Shown here: positions 15,507 to 23,337 of the stretch, piece by piece
Position numbering within the stretch: position 1 is the stretch's first letter
Layout of the letters: every line of letters starts with the position of its first letter
From: Litchfieldella anticariensis FP35 = DSM 16096
GTDB lineage: Bacteria > Pseudomonadota > Gammaproteobacteria > Pseudomonadales > Halomonadaceae
Assembly: GCF_000409775.1 (NCBI RefSeq)
Contig: NZ_KE332377.1
Span: forward strand, 1,274,073 to 1,338,072
Direction of reading: 5' to 3'
DNA: 64,000 nt
The notes under the pieces: generated by a model
The model's database searches: none
What the model was told of the DNA's origin: nothing
Seen by the model: only the letters and a program-made list of their open reading frames with translations
Translations under genes and position numbers: made by a program

Positions 15507-18413
15507 TTAGTGGCTATTCATCAGGCGATCAATATCTTGGCTGATCGTATCGTCAAACTCATATGACGACTGAACTTTCCCTTGAGAATTTTTGCTTTCT
15601 ATCGCTTCACTCTCGGCATCGTTTATTGCTACGATACCTTCGGCTCTCAGATATCGTTCTGCTTTTTCAGAATCCACGCTCGCTATCAACGAATAAGTGA
15701 TGTCCTTTACGCTATATATCGTATGTAGCAAGAACGCCAGCTTCGTCTTCTGGTTATCATCAAGCTTAGCCAAGCGTTCGTGGCTGGGCAGAAACAATGC
15801 ATCAGCGCTCTCTAGTTCAGTAGCCTGATACCCTTGCAAGTCATCGCGAACCGGCAAATGACTCCGATGGGCCAAATCATTCAAACGATAGAAGCGGAAA
15901 CCATGCCGCGACATCCAATGGCTGATTTCGGTGAGATTGGGCTGTCGTTCGTGAGTTGGCTGGAAAGCAACACGTGCTTGGATCAGCAGGGTCTCGCGCA
16001 GTGCTTTTTCACCATGTTCCAAGACGACCATGGAGTCGCTGAGATCGTCCAAAATGAGCCAATCCAGGCTTTGCAATCCTTCGATGCTATCTAGTGTGAT
16101 GGTATTGATAGGTAGCGTAGTCAGTACTTGCGCGCCAGGACGCTTCTCTTCCGGCAGTTGCTCAGGCGGCAATGGATGGAGCGTGCTACCCATTTCCGGC
16201 GACAAACAAGCGTACAGAGTAGCGGGCTGACCGTTGCCAAGCACGGCATGAGGGAAGAGCTGTACGTCTTCGCTTCCCTCGAAGCGTTGAGGATTGGATA
16301 TTCGACTTACTGGATCAAAACCCACTACGGCAAAGGTATCAAGCGCTCTCAGACCATCAAAGCCACTATCCTGTAACAGCTTGGCTCCGTTATCCAGCGC
16401 AATGATCTTGCCACTGAACTTCCATTGAAAATCATTCTCTTTTTCTGACTCTAACAACAGCTCGGCATTGACTATCTCTACTGGCTGGCTTTCGCCTTCA
16501 AACCACGCCTCTCCTTCTTTGTTGAAAGTCAGGGCAGCGGGAGCTTTGTCTTCACAGTAGCGTTGCCAGATGGCGCGCATAACAGTAGTAAAGTGCTTGG
16601 CGAAACGGGGAGCATCGCATACCGGTGAGGATTTGAGCTGCGAGCGCAAGTTGCGACGAATAACGCTCAGGCTTTCCAAGTCGGAAGCTAAATCTACGGC
16701 AAGCTGCTTGTAGTGCTCCCAATTATTCGCTACAAGTTCCGGAAGTCCAGCATTAATCAGGTGTGATGCCGAATGGCGGCCGGCAAAGGTCGGTCCAGGG
16801 TAGGTGATAACCGGCACGCCCATCAGCAACGCTTCGCAGGTGGTTAGACCACCTGAATAAGGCCACGGGTCGAGTGCAATATCTACATTATTATAGCATT
16901 GCAAAAGCTCAGCATGCGAGGACGGGCCTTCAATCAACACCCGTTCATGCGCAATACCTTCTCCCTCCAGAAAGGAGGTGATTTTTTCTGCCACCTCACT
17001 ATTAGAGTACTGATGGCTTTTTAGATACAATCTTGCATTAGGAATATTTACAAGAATATCCACCCAGTGTTTCAAAAGCACTTCATTTATCTTAATGGCG
17101 TTATTGAAACACCCAAAAGTCAAATAACCGTTTCGGTTGGCTGGTAAATCGACCACATCGGGCGTATATGCATGTGGCGGATCGTAGCAGATGTAATCAT
17201 CTGGCATTCTTATCAGATTTTCCACATACTCTGTATCACAGCCAGGTGGCGTCTCTACCGAATCTGTTATCAGATAATCGATCGCCTCTATACCCGTAGT
17301 GTTGATGAGCCCGCCAACCCACTTTACTAATAAAGGTGCAGGCTGCATCGCCATCGTCAGCATGCGATTGCCTGCATTATGGCCCGCCATATCGATAAGT
17401 ATGTCTATTTCGTCTCGACGGATTTTATCAGCCAGCTCTGAGTCATTTAGCTGCTCAACGAATGCCCAACTGGAAGAAATTTTTTGCAGGCGAGTAGTAA
17501 GATAATCCGAAGCGCTACTCGTAGAGTAAAAATAAAACTCTATTGGTCCTTTAACAATCTCCTCAACAGCGCTCGTTACCATACGCCCAACAGGATGCCC
17601 TCTAAACCCATCTGAAATAAGCCCTATGCGAAGACATTTTCCTTTATACTTCGAAGTTTCTGGGCGATTAACATTTGCCAAACCAAAAAGCTTATTCCAC
17701 TTTTTGCAAAGCTTTGTTATTTCTTCCTTTTTGATGTCAGGAAGATAGTGAGAGGTAGTAATTATGTTAGAAAATGGTCCTGGGTATTCAGGCGCAAGAC
17801 AGCTTGCTTTCTCATAGTTTGATAATGCTTCATTCAACCTCCCCAAGTCTTTCTCAGCGTTCGCTAGGTTATTCCAAGCGTAATAGCTTTTTGGCCTCAA
17901 CGAAATAGCCTTTCGAAAGACATCGACGGCCTCCCTCTGTCTCGAGAGAGCTACAAGCACATTCCCTTTGGTGTTTAACGTCTCGTATACATTAGGTTGT
18001 AGTCGATCCGCAATCTCACAGTGGTACAGAGCCTTATCCTGCTGAGCGCTATTATGATAAATATAGCCTAGGTAGTGATGCGCACGCGCATAGTCTCTAT
18101 TAACCTCTACCGCTCGGCTAAGAAACTCTAACGCTCTATCCGCATAACCTAACTTATATTCAACCTGACCAAGAAGGGCCAACGTTTCGCAGTCTCTGGT
18201 GTCGAGCTGGCACGCCTTCTCTAGGGCCTCTTTCGCCTCTTGGAGTCGATCCGCATCAGAGAGATGTGCGCCTAGTATTTTCCAAGCATCAACATTTGCC
18301 GGTTGGCGCTCTGTCACCGCCTTGGCTTGCTCCAGGCTCATGGAGGCTGGCCTTTTCGTTACTTTTGCCATTGATTTGGAAAACGGCTTACGAGAAAGCT
18401 TTGATTTACTCAT
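15507..18413 (-). CDS. TPR-GT41 (SPINDLY/OGT-like) glycosyltransferase fused to an FkbM-like domain
   Basis: The product is 968 residues from ATG 18413; a GTG at 18431 would add six residues and neither has a clear ribosome site. A basic N-terminus is followed by about six TPR repeats (30-240). Next comes a GT41 O-GlcNAc-transferase-like domain (260-620) with SDGFRGHPVG, TFGCFNNAIKIN and DPWPYSGGLTTCEALLMGVP. The last 330 residues resemble FkbM methyltransferases (VVGFDPVSRISNPQRF, QLFPHAVLGNGQ, HERQPNLTEISHWMSRHGF), but the central acidic motif is eroded to LDWLILDDLSD. TPR-GT41 proteins beside flagellin genes often glycosylate flagellin in the cytoplasm. The AT-rich composition suggests transfer. 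Confidence 0.82.
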   Translation of the reverse strand: MSKSKLSRKPFSKSMAKVTKRPASMSLEQAKAVTERQPANVDAWKILGAHLSDADRLQEAKEALEKACQLDTRDCETLALLGQVEYKLGYADRALEFLSRAVEVNRDYARAHHYLGYIYHNSAQQDKALYHCEIADRLQPNVYETLNTKGNVLVALSRQREAVDVFRKAISLRPKSYYAWNNLANAEKDLGRLNEALSNYEKASCLAPEYPGPFSNIITTSHYLPDIKKEEITKLCKKWNKLFGLANVNRPETSKYKGKCLRIGLISDGFRGHPVGRMVTSAVEEIVKGPIEFYFYSTSSASDYLTTRLQKISSSWAFVEQLNDSELADKIRRDEIDILIDMAGHNAGNRMLTMAMQPAPLLVKWVGGLINTTGIEAIDYLITDSVETPPGCDTEYVENLIRMPDDYICYDPPHAYTPDVVDLPANRNGYLTFGCFNNAIKINEVLLKHWVDILVNIPNARLYLKSHQYSNSEVAEKITSFLEGEGIAHERVLIEGPSSHAELLQCYNNVDIALDPWPYSGGLTTCEALLMGVPVITYPGPTFAGRHSASHLINAGLPELVANNWEHYKQLAVDLASDLESLSVIRRNLRSQLKSSPVCDAPRFAKHFTTVMRAIWQRYCEDKAPAALTFNKEGEAWFEGESQPVEIVNAELLLESEKENDFQWKFSGKIIALDNGAKLLQDSGFDGLRALDTFAVVGFDPVSRISNPQRFEGSEDVQLFPHAVLGNGQPATLYACLSPEMGSTLHPLPPEQLPEEKRPGAQVLTTLPINTITLDSIEGLQSLDWLILDDLSDSMVVLEHGEKALRETLLIQARVAFQPTHERQPNLTEISHWMSRHGFRFYRLNDLAHRSHLPVRDDLQGYQATELESADALFLPSHERLAKLDDNQKTKLAFLLHTIYSVKDITYSLIASVDSEKAERYLRAEGIVAINDAESEAIESKNSQGKVQSSYEFDDTISQDIDRLMNSH

Positions 18414-18536
18414 AGGGGCCACACCAGTCACTATGCAGAGATATGGAATACTTGTGCCAGTCTATCTGTTGGCATGCCACAGGGAGTACGCAAACACAGA
18501 GGGAGTTTCACCTTTTTTCTGCGCTTTGGCAGGAAC

Positions 18537-18566
18537 AAAAAAGGCGGTAGGGAAAACCCTACCGCC
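18537..18566 (-). terminator. Rho-independent terminator of fliC
   Basis: GGCGGTAGGG-TTTT-CCCTACCGCC on the minus strand forms a perfect 10-bp stem and is followed by TTTTTT (18537-18542). It starts 27 bases after the fliC stop. Confidence 0.93.
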
Positions 18567-18593
18567 TGCTCCGATAGAGCGACTAGCCAGTGC

Positions 18594-19811
18594 TTAGCCA
18601 AGCAGGGACAGCACGTTCTGCGGCACCTGGTTGGCCTGGGCCAGCACAGAGGTACCAGCCTGCTGCAGGATCTGCGCGCGAGTCATGTTGGAAACCTCGA
18701 CCGCGTAGTCGGCGTCTTCGATACGCGAACGAGCGGCGGAGAGGTTGGTTTCGTTGGTCTGCAGGTTAGTGATAGCAGACTCAAAGCGGTTCTGGATAGC
18801 ACCCAGATCGGAGCGCAGCTCATCCACTTGCTTGAGTGCAGAGTCCAGTTGGCTCATCGGGTCTGCAGTTGCTTGGCTCAGAAGATCCTTGGCGCCAAGC
18901 GTTGAGCCATCCACAGTGAAGGCCGCTGTTGAGTTACCACTGGCGATTGCAGCATCCGCCGAATCAAGCGCAACACGGAACGTTTGAGCATTGCCAGCGC
19001 CGGTGCCTGCGAAATCGAATCCTTGCAGGTTCAGCGCAGTTACCTCTGAATCATTCTGAGCTGTAATGGTAACGTCAACATACCAGTTACCGGCTTCATC
19101 GACTTGCGCCACGGTACCATTAGTAATGGCAGCCGCGCTAATGCCAAGCTCGGTTGCCAGATCCGCATCAAATGCGGTGACAGTAGTTGTGGTCACGCCA
19201 GTGGCAGTACCGAACGCATCTTCGAAAGCAGCAGTCGCTGTAGCGCCGCCAGCTGAAGAGAGATCAGTCATAGTACCATTCGGACCATTCACGTTGAAGC
19301 TGGAGAGGCTCAGCGTACTGGCAGTAATTTCCTTCAGGCTGACACTGATAGACTCACCATCATTAGCACCCACCTGAATGCTGAGAGACTGATCGCTTGC
19401 CAGTACCTTGACGCCGTTAAAGTCAGTCTGCTCGGAGATGCGATCGATCTCGGTCAGACGCTGGTCGATTTCAGCCTGGATGGATGCCAGGTCGTCAGCA
19501 GAGTTGGTGCCGTTCTGGGACTGAACGGTCAGCTCACGAATGCGCTGCAGGTTGTCGTTGACCTGGTTCAGGGCACCTTCAGCGGTCTGGGCAACGGAGA
19601 TACCGTCGTTGGCGTTACGCTGCGCCTGGGAGAGACCGGTGATCTGGCTGCTCATGCGGTTGGCGATGGCCTGACCGGCGGCATCGTCCTTGGCACTGTT
19701 GATGCGCAGGCCGGAAGACAGGCGCTCCATGGAGGTCGCCAGGGCATTCTGGGACTTGCCCAGGTTGTTCTGGCCGATCATCGCGGTGATGTTGGTATTG
19801 ATCACTGACAT
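18594..19811 (-). CDS. fliC: Flagellin
   Basis: The 405-residue protein has conserved flagellin ends. The N-terminal D0/D1 contains SVINTNITAMIGQNNL, LSSGLRINSAKDDAAGQ and LQRIRELTVQSQNGT (the TLR5-recognised stretch). The C-terminal helix ends in QANQVPQNVLSLLG. The Thr/Ser/Ala-rich central domain (about 180-300) is the exposed and variable part, where O-glycans are usually attached. AGGAAGGA precedes the ATG. Transcription comes from a sigma-28 promoter at 19921-19947 and ends at a strong terminator. A glycosyltransferase operon follows on the same strand. Confidence 0.97.
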   Translation of the reverse strand: MSVINTNITAMIGQNNLGKSQNALATSMERLSSGLRINSAKDDAAGQAIANRMSSQITGLSQAQRNANDGISVAQTAEGALNQVNDNLQRIRELTVQSQNGTNSADDLASIQAEIDQRLTEIDRISEQTDFNGVKVLASDQSLSIQVGANDGESISVSLKEITASTLSLSSFNVNGPNGTMTDLSSAGGATATAAFEDAFGTATGVTTTTVTAFDADLATELGISAAAITNGTVAQVDEAGNWYVDVTITAQNDSEVTALNLQGFDFAGTGAGNAQTFRVALDSADAAIASGNSTAAFTVDGSTLGAKDLLSQATADPMSQLDSALKQVDELRSDLGAIQNRFESAITNLQTNETNLSAARSRIEDADYAVEVSNMTRAQILQQAGTSVLAQANQVPQNVLSLLG

Positions 19812-19920
19812 GATAAATCCTTCCTAATGTTGAGGGCTCCATTGGCTGGTCTCGAGTCAGCGGTTTCGAGAAGTGCTGATCCGGGTCCTGCCACAACGGC
19901 GCCGTTGGCCGTTACCCTAT

Positions 19921-19947
19921 TTATCGGAAGTCGTCAGCGAAGCTTTA
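19921..19947 (-). promoter_or_regulatory. Sigma-28 promoter of fliC
   Basis: On the minus strand TAAA (19944-19947), a 15-base spacer and TCCGATAA (19921-19928) match the FliA consensus at all but one position. It lies 110 bases upstream of the flagellin start codon. Confidence 0.88.
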
Positions 19948-19985
19948 GGGTCGAATGGAAAAAATTTAGAAAAAGATGGAAGAGC

Positions 19986-20013
19986 GGCGTTACGCGCCTG
20001 GAAGAAGGAAGGT
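19986..20013. repeat. Copy of the small-palindrome repeat found around urease
   Basis: GGCGTTACGCGCC followed by TGGAAGAAGGAAGG matches, with one change, the unit at 30525-30537 and its following bases. The copy sits at the truncation point of the broken HEPN gene and just upstream of the fliC promoter. Confidence 0.55.
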
Positions 20014-20082
20014 TTTTGCCACAGCAGCGCTCATGCTCGTTGGAAAAAATCGCGCCTTGTTCAGCAACGCATCATCTGCCAT
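19990..20082 (-). pseudogene. Truncated HepT-like (HEPN) toxin-antitoxin gene
   Basis: The frame starts MADDALLNKA, which fits the beginning of HEPN/DUF86 (HepT-type) proteins. It then loses similarity and stops after 30 codons, inside the palindromic repeat. A functional family member is about 130-140 residues. The start overlaps the end of the nucleotidyltransferase remnant, as in intact MNT-HEPN pairs. Confidence 0.6.
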
Positions 20083-20346
20083 ATACGCTTCCCCGCTGCT
20101 GGATGTCCCGAATCAGGTCCCGGCGCCGGATAGCCAGACCCCAGTACTCACTGAGCACGAAAAGCTCGAACTCATCCGATTCCAGCCCCTGGCTCTATAG
20201 GCGTTGCCCATGCTGCACCACTTGATATTGCATGACGGTGCTTCGCTGCCAAAGAGATAAACGGCCTGCAACGCCGGTAGCGCTTCGCGCAGTTGTCCTC
20301 TGCACTGCTGAACCGTATGGTTTGCCAGGCTCATAATCTCACCCAT
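20072..20346 (-). pseudogene. Broken MNT-type nucleotidyltransferase gene
   Basis: The first part reads MSLANHTVQQCRGQLREALP and then VYLFGSEA, the start of a minimal nucleotidyltransferase up to the GS motif. The segment that should carry the two catalytic aspartates is missing. The C-terminal part (DEFELFVLSEYWGLAIRRRD, LIRDIQQRGSVYGR, stop at 20072) lies in another frame. This is an internal deletion with a frameshift. With the HEPN fragment beside it, this is a dead MNT/HEPN toxin-antitoxin module. Confidence 0.7.
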
Positions 20347-20442
20347 CGATTAGACCTTTCCGCACTCTACGAGGTGGGGGGACACTCTGGCAACAATACA
20401 CTCACCACAGCCATTTGACGCCCCTCATATCAACCGACTATC

Positions 20443-20454
20443 GTTACATGTAAC
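20443..20454. promoter_or_regulatory. Palindromic operator of the MazEF-like pair
   Basis: GTTACATGTAAC is a perfect 12-base palindrome 16 bases before the antitoxin start, where type II antitoxins normally bind to repress their own operon. Binding is inferred. Confidence 0.55.
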
Positions 20455-20470
20455 ATAGCAGGAGAACAAT

Positions 20471-20683
20471 ATGCCTCGTTCCGTCAACGATAGAGTTCGC
20501 CGTCGCCGCGATGCCCTGCGCGCCCATGGGCTACGCCCCATACAAATCTGGGTACCCGATACTCGCTCACCCGATTTCGCAAGGCAATGCCGCGAACAGT
20601 CAGCGGCCCTGCGCGATGATGCTCAAGAGCGAGAGATCCTAGATTGGATTGAGGAAATCTCCGATCAGGAGGGCTGGCATTGA
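20471..20683 (+). CDS. MazE-family (DUF3018-like) antitoxin
   Basis: The 70-residue protein has a basic N-terminus (RVRRRRDALRAHGLRPIQIWVPD). Its acidic C-terminal half (EREILDWIEEISDQEGW) is expected to wrap the toxin. This matches the antitoxins that pair with PemK/MazF toxins. AGGAG precedes the ATG by about 8 bases. The stop overlaps the toxin start (TTGA), giving translational coupling, and a 12-base palindrome lies upstream. Confidence 0.85.
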   Translation: MPRSVNDRVRRRRDALRAHGLRPIQIWVPDTRSPDFARQCREQSAALRDDAQEREILDWIEEISDQEGWH

Positions 20684-21006
20684 AGCGCGGCGATATTGTC
20701 ATTGTCGCGATGCGTGGCGATTATGGTAAACCCAGGCCAGCGCTGGTCGTCCAGTCGGATCTTTTCGAGCAACACCCCTCTGTGACAGTTGCCCCCATCA
20801 CAAGCGATGTACGCTCTGAGCTTCCCTTGTTCAGGCTGGATCTTCCCCCCTCCGAAACGAACGGAGTTCATCGCCCCAGCCAGGTTATGATCGATAAACT
20901 CGTCACCGTACCGAGGCACAAGATCAGTAGTACGGTAGGCCATGTAAATGATACGGATATGGTGCGCGTTACCCGGGCACTGATGGTGTGGCTCGGCGTC
21001 GCTTGA
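20680..21006 (+). CDS. MazF/PemK-family mRNA interferase toxin
   Basis: The 108-residue protein opens with KRGDIVIVAMRGDYGKPRPALVVQSD in two motif blocks: the beta-strand start and the PRPALVVQ segment of the MazF active site. APITSD and SQVMIDKLVTVPR follow as expected. MazF toxins cut single-stranded mRNA at short motifs. The start is a TTG overlapping the antitoxin stop, with AGGAGGG 7 bases upstream. The gene is intact, so the pair should be functional. Confidence 0.9.
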   Translation: MKRGDIVIVAMRGDYGKPRPALVVQSDLFEQHPSVTVAPITSDVRSELPLFRLDLPPSETNGVHRPSQVMIDKLVTVPRHKISSTVGHVNDTDMVRVTRALMVWLGVA

Positions 21007-21019
21007 GCAGGAACTGACC

Positions 21020-21250
21020 ATGCCCAGTATCGATGTGGTGATCAATCTGACTCGGGAAGAATGCCTGGCCCATTACGAAGGCTGGGCACAGAAGGTTCAT
21101 ACTCGCAGCCTGGATGGACGGCGGGTGGTGTTCCCCGCTTCGGCACTCAGGCAAATCATTGGCCGCGATGGGGTCGATGGAATCTATCGACTGACCTACA
21201 GCGAGAGTGGCAAGTTCGAGTCGATCGTGGTGCTTCAGCAAAACCGATGA
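21020..21250 (+). CDS. DUF2835 family protein
   Basis: The 76-residue protein matches the small DUF2835 family: LTREECLAHYEGWAQKVHTR, then GRRVVFPASALR and GIYRLTYSESGKF. The function is unknown. It lies 13 bases after the toxin gene and may share its transcript, which ends at the stem-loop at 21264-21291. Confidence 0.85.
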   Translation: MPSIDVVINLTREECLAHYEGWAQKVHTRSLDGRRVVFPASALRQIIGRDGVDGIYRLTYSESGKFESIVVLQQNR

Positions 21251-21263
21251 AAGCCACAAGACA

Positions 21264-21291
21264 AGACGCCTGACCATATGGCCAGGCGTCT
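21264..21291 (+). terminator. Terminator-like stem-loop after the DUF2835 gene
   Basis: AGACGCCTG and CAGGCGTCT form a 9-bp stem, followed by GTCGTTCGT. It separates the toxin-antitoxin/DUF2835 unit from the convergent chemoreceptor gene. The weak T-run lowers certainty. A duplicated ACCGATGATCGGAT follows at 21308-21337. Confidence 0.6.
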
Positions 21292-21350
21292 GTCGTTCGT
21301 GCCGAACTACCGATGATCGGATACCGATGATCGGATGCCACAACAATGCC

Positions 21351-23114
21351 TCAGAAGGTTTCCCACTCATCGGCGGTTTCACTCACTGGCCGTTTGGCGG
21401 GGACTTTGGACGTTGCGGATGGAAGCACCATCGTTTGCGACCTGGAAGTTCGATGTGTCATGTGGGGCGCCGCCAGCGGCGAGTCCTCACCAAGCACAAA
21501 GGTATTGATCAGTTCATTGAGGCGTTCGGCATGATGACGCATATCGGCAGCAGCGGTCGTGGATTGCTGGACCATGGCGGTGTTCTTCTGTGTCATGGCG
21601 TCCATTTCCGTTATGGCGGTATTGACTTGACCGATGCCGCTGCTCTGTTCCTTGGCAGCCGCACTGATTTCGCCGATGACATCCGTCACCCGCGACACGC
21701 TGGCAACGATATCCTGCATGGTCTGACCGGCACTGCGCACCAACTGCGCACCCGACTGGGTATGTGAAACAGAGGTATCGATCAGTTCGCGGATCTCGCG
21801 CGATGCCTCACCAGACCGACTGGCCAGGGTGCGGACCTCCTGGGCAACCACCGCGAAACCACGTCCGTGCTCACCGGCGCGTGCGGCTTCCACTGAGGCA
21901 TTGAGCGCCAGGATATTGGTCTGGAAAGCGATGCCATCGATCATGGTAATGATATCGCTGATCTTGCTGGCTGAGGCATTGATATCGTCCATGGTGCGCT
22001 CGACTTGGCTCATGGCGGCCTCACCTTGGCGCGCAACCTCGGCAGTGGATTGAACCAGTTGGTTGGCCTGCTGAGCGGATTCCGCGCTATGGCTCACCGT
22101 CGAGGTGATTTCTTCCATGGATGCCGACGTTTCCTGCAAGTTGGCGGCCGTCTGCTCGGTTCTCGACGCCAGTTCCTCACTGCCTTGGGCAATCTCACCG
22201 GCCGAACGATAGACACTACCTGTGCTCGCGCGCACCTCACGCAAGGTGTCCTGCATACGCGAGACGAAGGCGTTGAACTGAGTCGCCAGATTGCCGATCT
22301 CGTCGTCGCTCTCGATCGTCAAACGTCGGGTCAGGTCACCTTTTCCCTGGGCAATATCCTGCATGGCTGCTGCGGTGCTGCGAATCGGCTGGACGGTACG
22401 ACGTACCAGCCAGATGGCAATGAGGGAAACCCCAGCGAACATCAGGGCCCCGACCAGAGCGGCCATGAGGATGGAGTGGCGCAAGTTGCGCTCCGCCGCG
22501 GCTTCGATATCGGCCATCGCCTCATTGATGTCGGTAACATAGACGCCGGCACCTAGCATCCATCCCCATTTTTCGATGCCGTCAGCATAGGAATATTTCT
22601 GCTCGACCGTTCCAGTGCTCGGGTTCGGCCACTCGTATTGATAAAAGTCGCCACTCCCTTTCTTGGCAATCTCGATCATATCTCTTATCAGGTGATTGCC
22701 GTTGCTATCTTGCACATCCAGCATATTGGTGCCTTCGCGCTCCGGCGATGGCGCTGTCACCAGGTTTGTCCCTTGGAAGTCATAGGCGAATACATAATTT
22801 CCATCATCAAAGCGCATGCTGCGCAGGATGTCCTTGGCCTTCTCCTGTGCCTCGGCATCATTGCGCCCCGCGTTGGCAACGATCGGAGCAATGGCGGACT
22901 TGGCAGCCTCAACGATATTGCGAATAGCGACTTTTCGGGTTTCGATCAGCTTGGCGCGCTGATCGGCCAGGCTTGCACGCGTATCCTGAATACGGCCATA
23001 CGATGAGATGGAGACCAACGCTACGGTCACCAGCAGCATGGGAACCATGACCAGCACTAGAATCTTTCCTTGCAGGCCAAGGGATAGCCGGCGGCGAGGC
23101 TTGAGTGTTGTCAT
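21351..23114 (-). CDS. Methyl-accepting chemotaxis protein with an sCache_2 sensor
   Basis: The start at 23114 gives 587 residues; the open frame extends 66 codons further, but the sigma-28 promoter lies inside that extension. The layout is TM1 (17-38), a periplasmic single-Cache domain (about 45-190, with [14 protein letters not shown] and [14 protein letters not shown]), TM2 (200-220), HAMP, and the signalling domain with the conserved hairpin ([20 protein letters not shown], split by the tip region). The C-terminus EWETF is the pentapeptide that tethers CheR and CheB. sCache_2 receptors often sense small carboxylates; the ligand here is unknown. Confidence 0.94.
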   Translation of the reverse strand: MTTLKPRRRLSLGLQGKILVLVMVPMLLVTVALVSISSYGRIQDTRASLADQRAKLIETRKVAIRNIVEAAKSAIAPIVANAGRNDAEAQEKAKDILRSMRFDDGNYVFAYDFQGTNLVTAPSPEREGTNMLDVQDSNGNHLIRDMIEIAKKGSGDFYQYEWPNPSTGTVEQKYSYADGIEKWGWMLGAGVYVTDINEAMADIEAAAERNLRHSILMAALVGALMFAGVSLIAIWLVRRTVQPIRSTAAAMQDIAQGKGDLTRRLTIESDDEIGNLATQFNAFVSRMQDTLREVRASTGSVYRSAGEIAQGSEELASRTEQTAANLQETSASMEEITSTVSHSAESAQQANQLVQSTAEVARQGEAAMSQVERTMDDINASASKISDIITMIDGIAFQTNILALNASVEAARAGEHGRGFAVVAQEVRTLASRSGEASREIRELIDTSVSHTQSGAQLVRSAGQTMQDIVASVSRVTDVIGEISAAAKEQSSGIGQVNTAITEMDAMTQKNTAMVQQSTTAAADMRHHAERLNELINTFVLGEDSPLAAPHMTHRTSRSQTMVLPSATSKVPAKRPVSETADEWETF

Positions 23115-23161
23115 TCGAAATGAATACTCCAATGGCGGGAATGCTAAACGGGATATGTCTA

Positions 23162-23188
23162 CTATCGGCAGGATTGCCGTTAGCTTTA
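23162..23188 (-). promoter_or_regulatory. Sigma-28 promoter of the chemoreceptor gene
   Basis: On the minus strand TAAA (23185-23188), a 15-base spacer and GCCGATAG (23162-23169) match the FliA consensus with one mismatch. It lies 48 bases before the chosen start codon and rules out the longer frame. Confidence 0.85.
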
Positions 23189-23337
23189 GTTGGCCGAACG
23201 TGACAAATCGCGGAACCAACGCGCCGAGACGTATCGTTGGTCGCGACTGGACCGATGACACATATCGGCTGACCTGTTGGAGATGAGATGGTGGTTGATC
23301 CCAGTCGATCATGCAGCCTGGCTAATGACCTTGCGTT

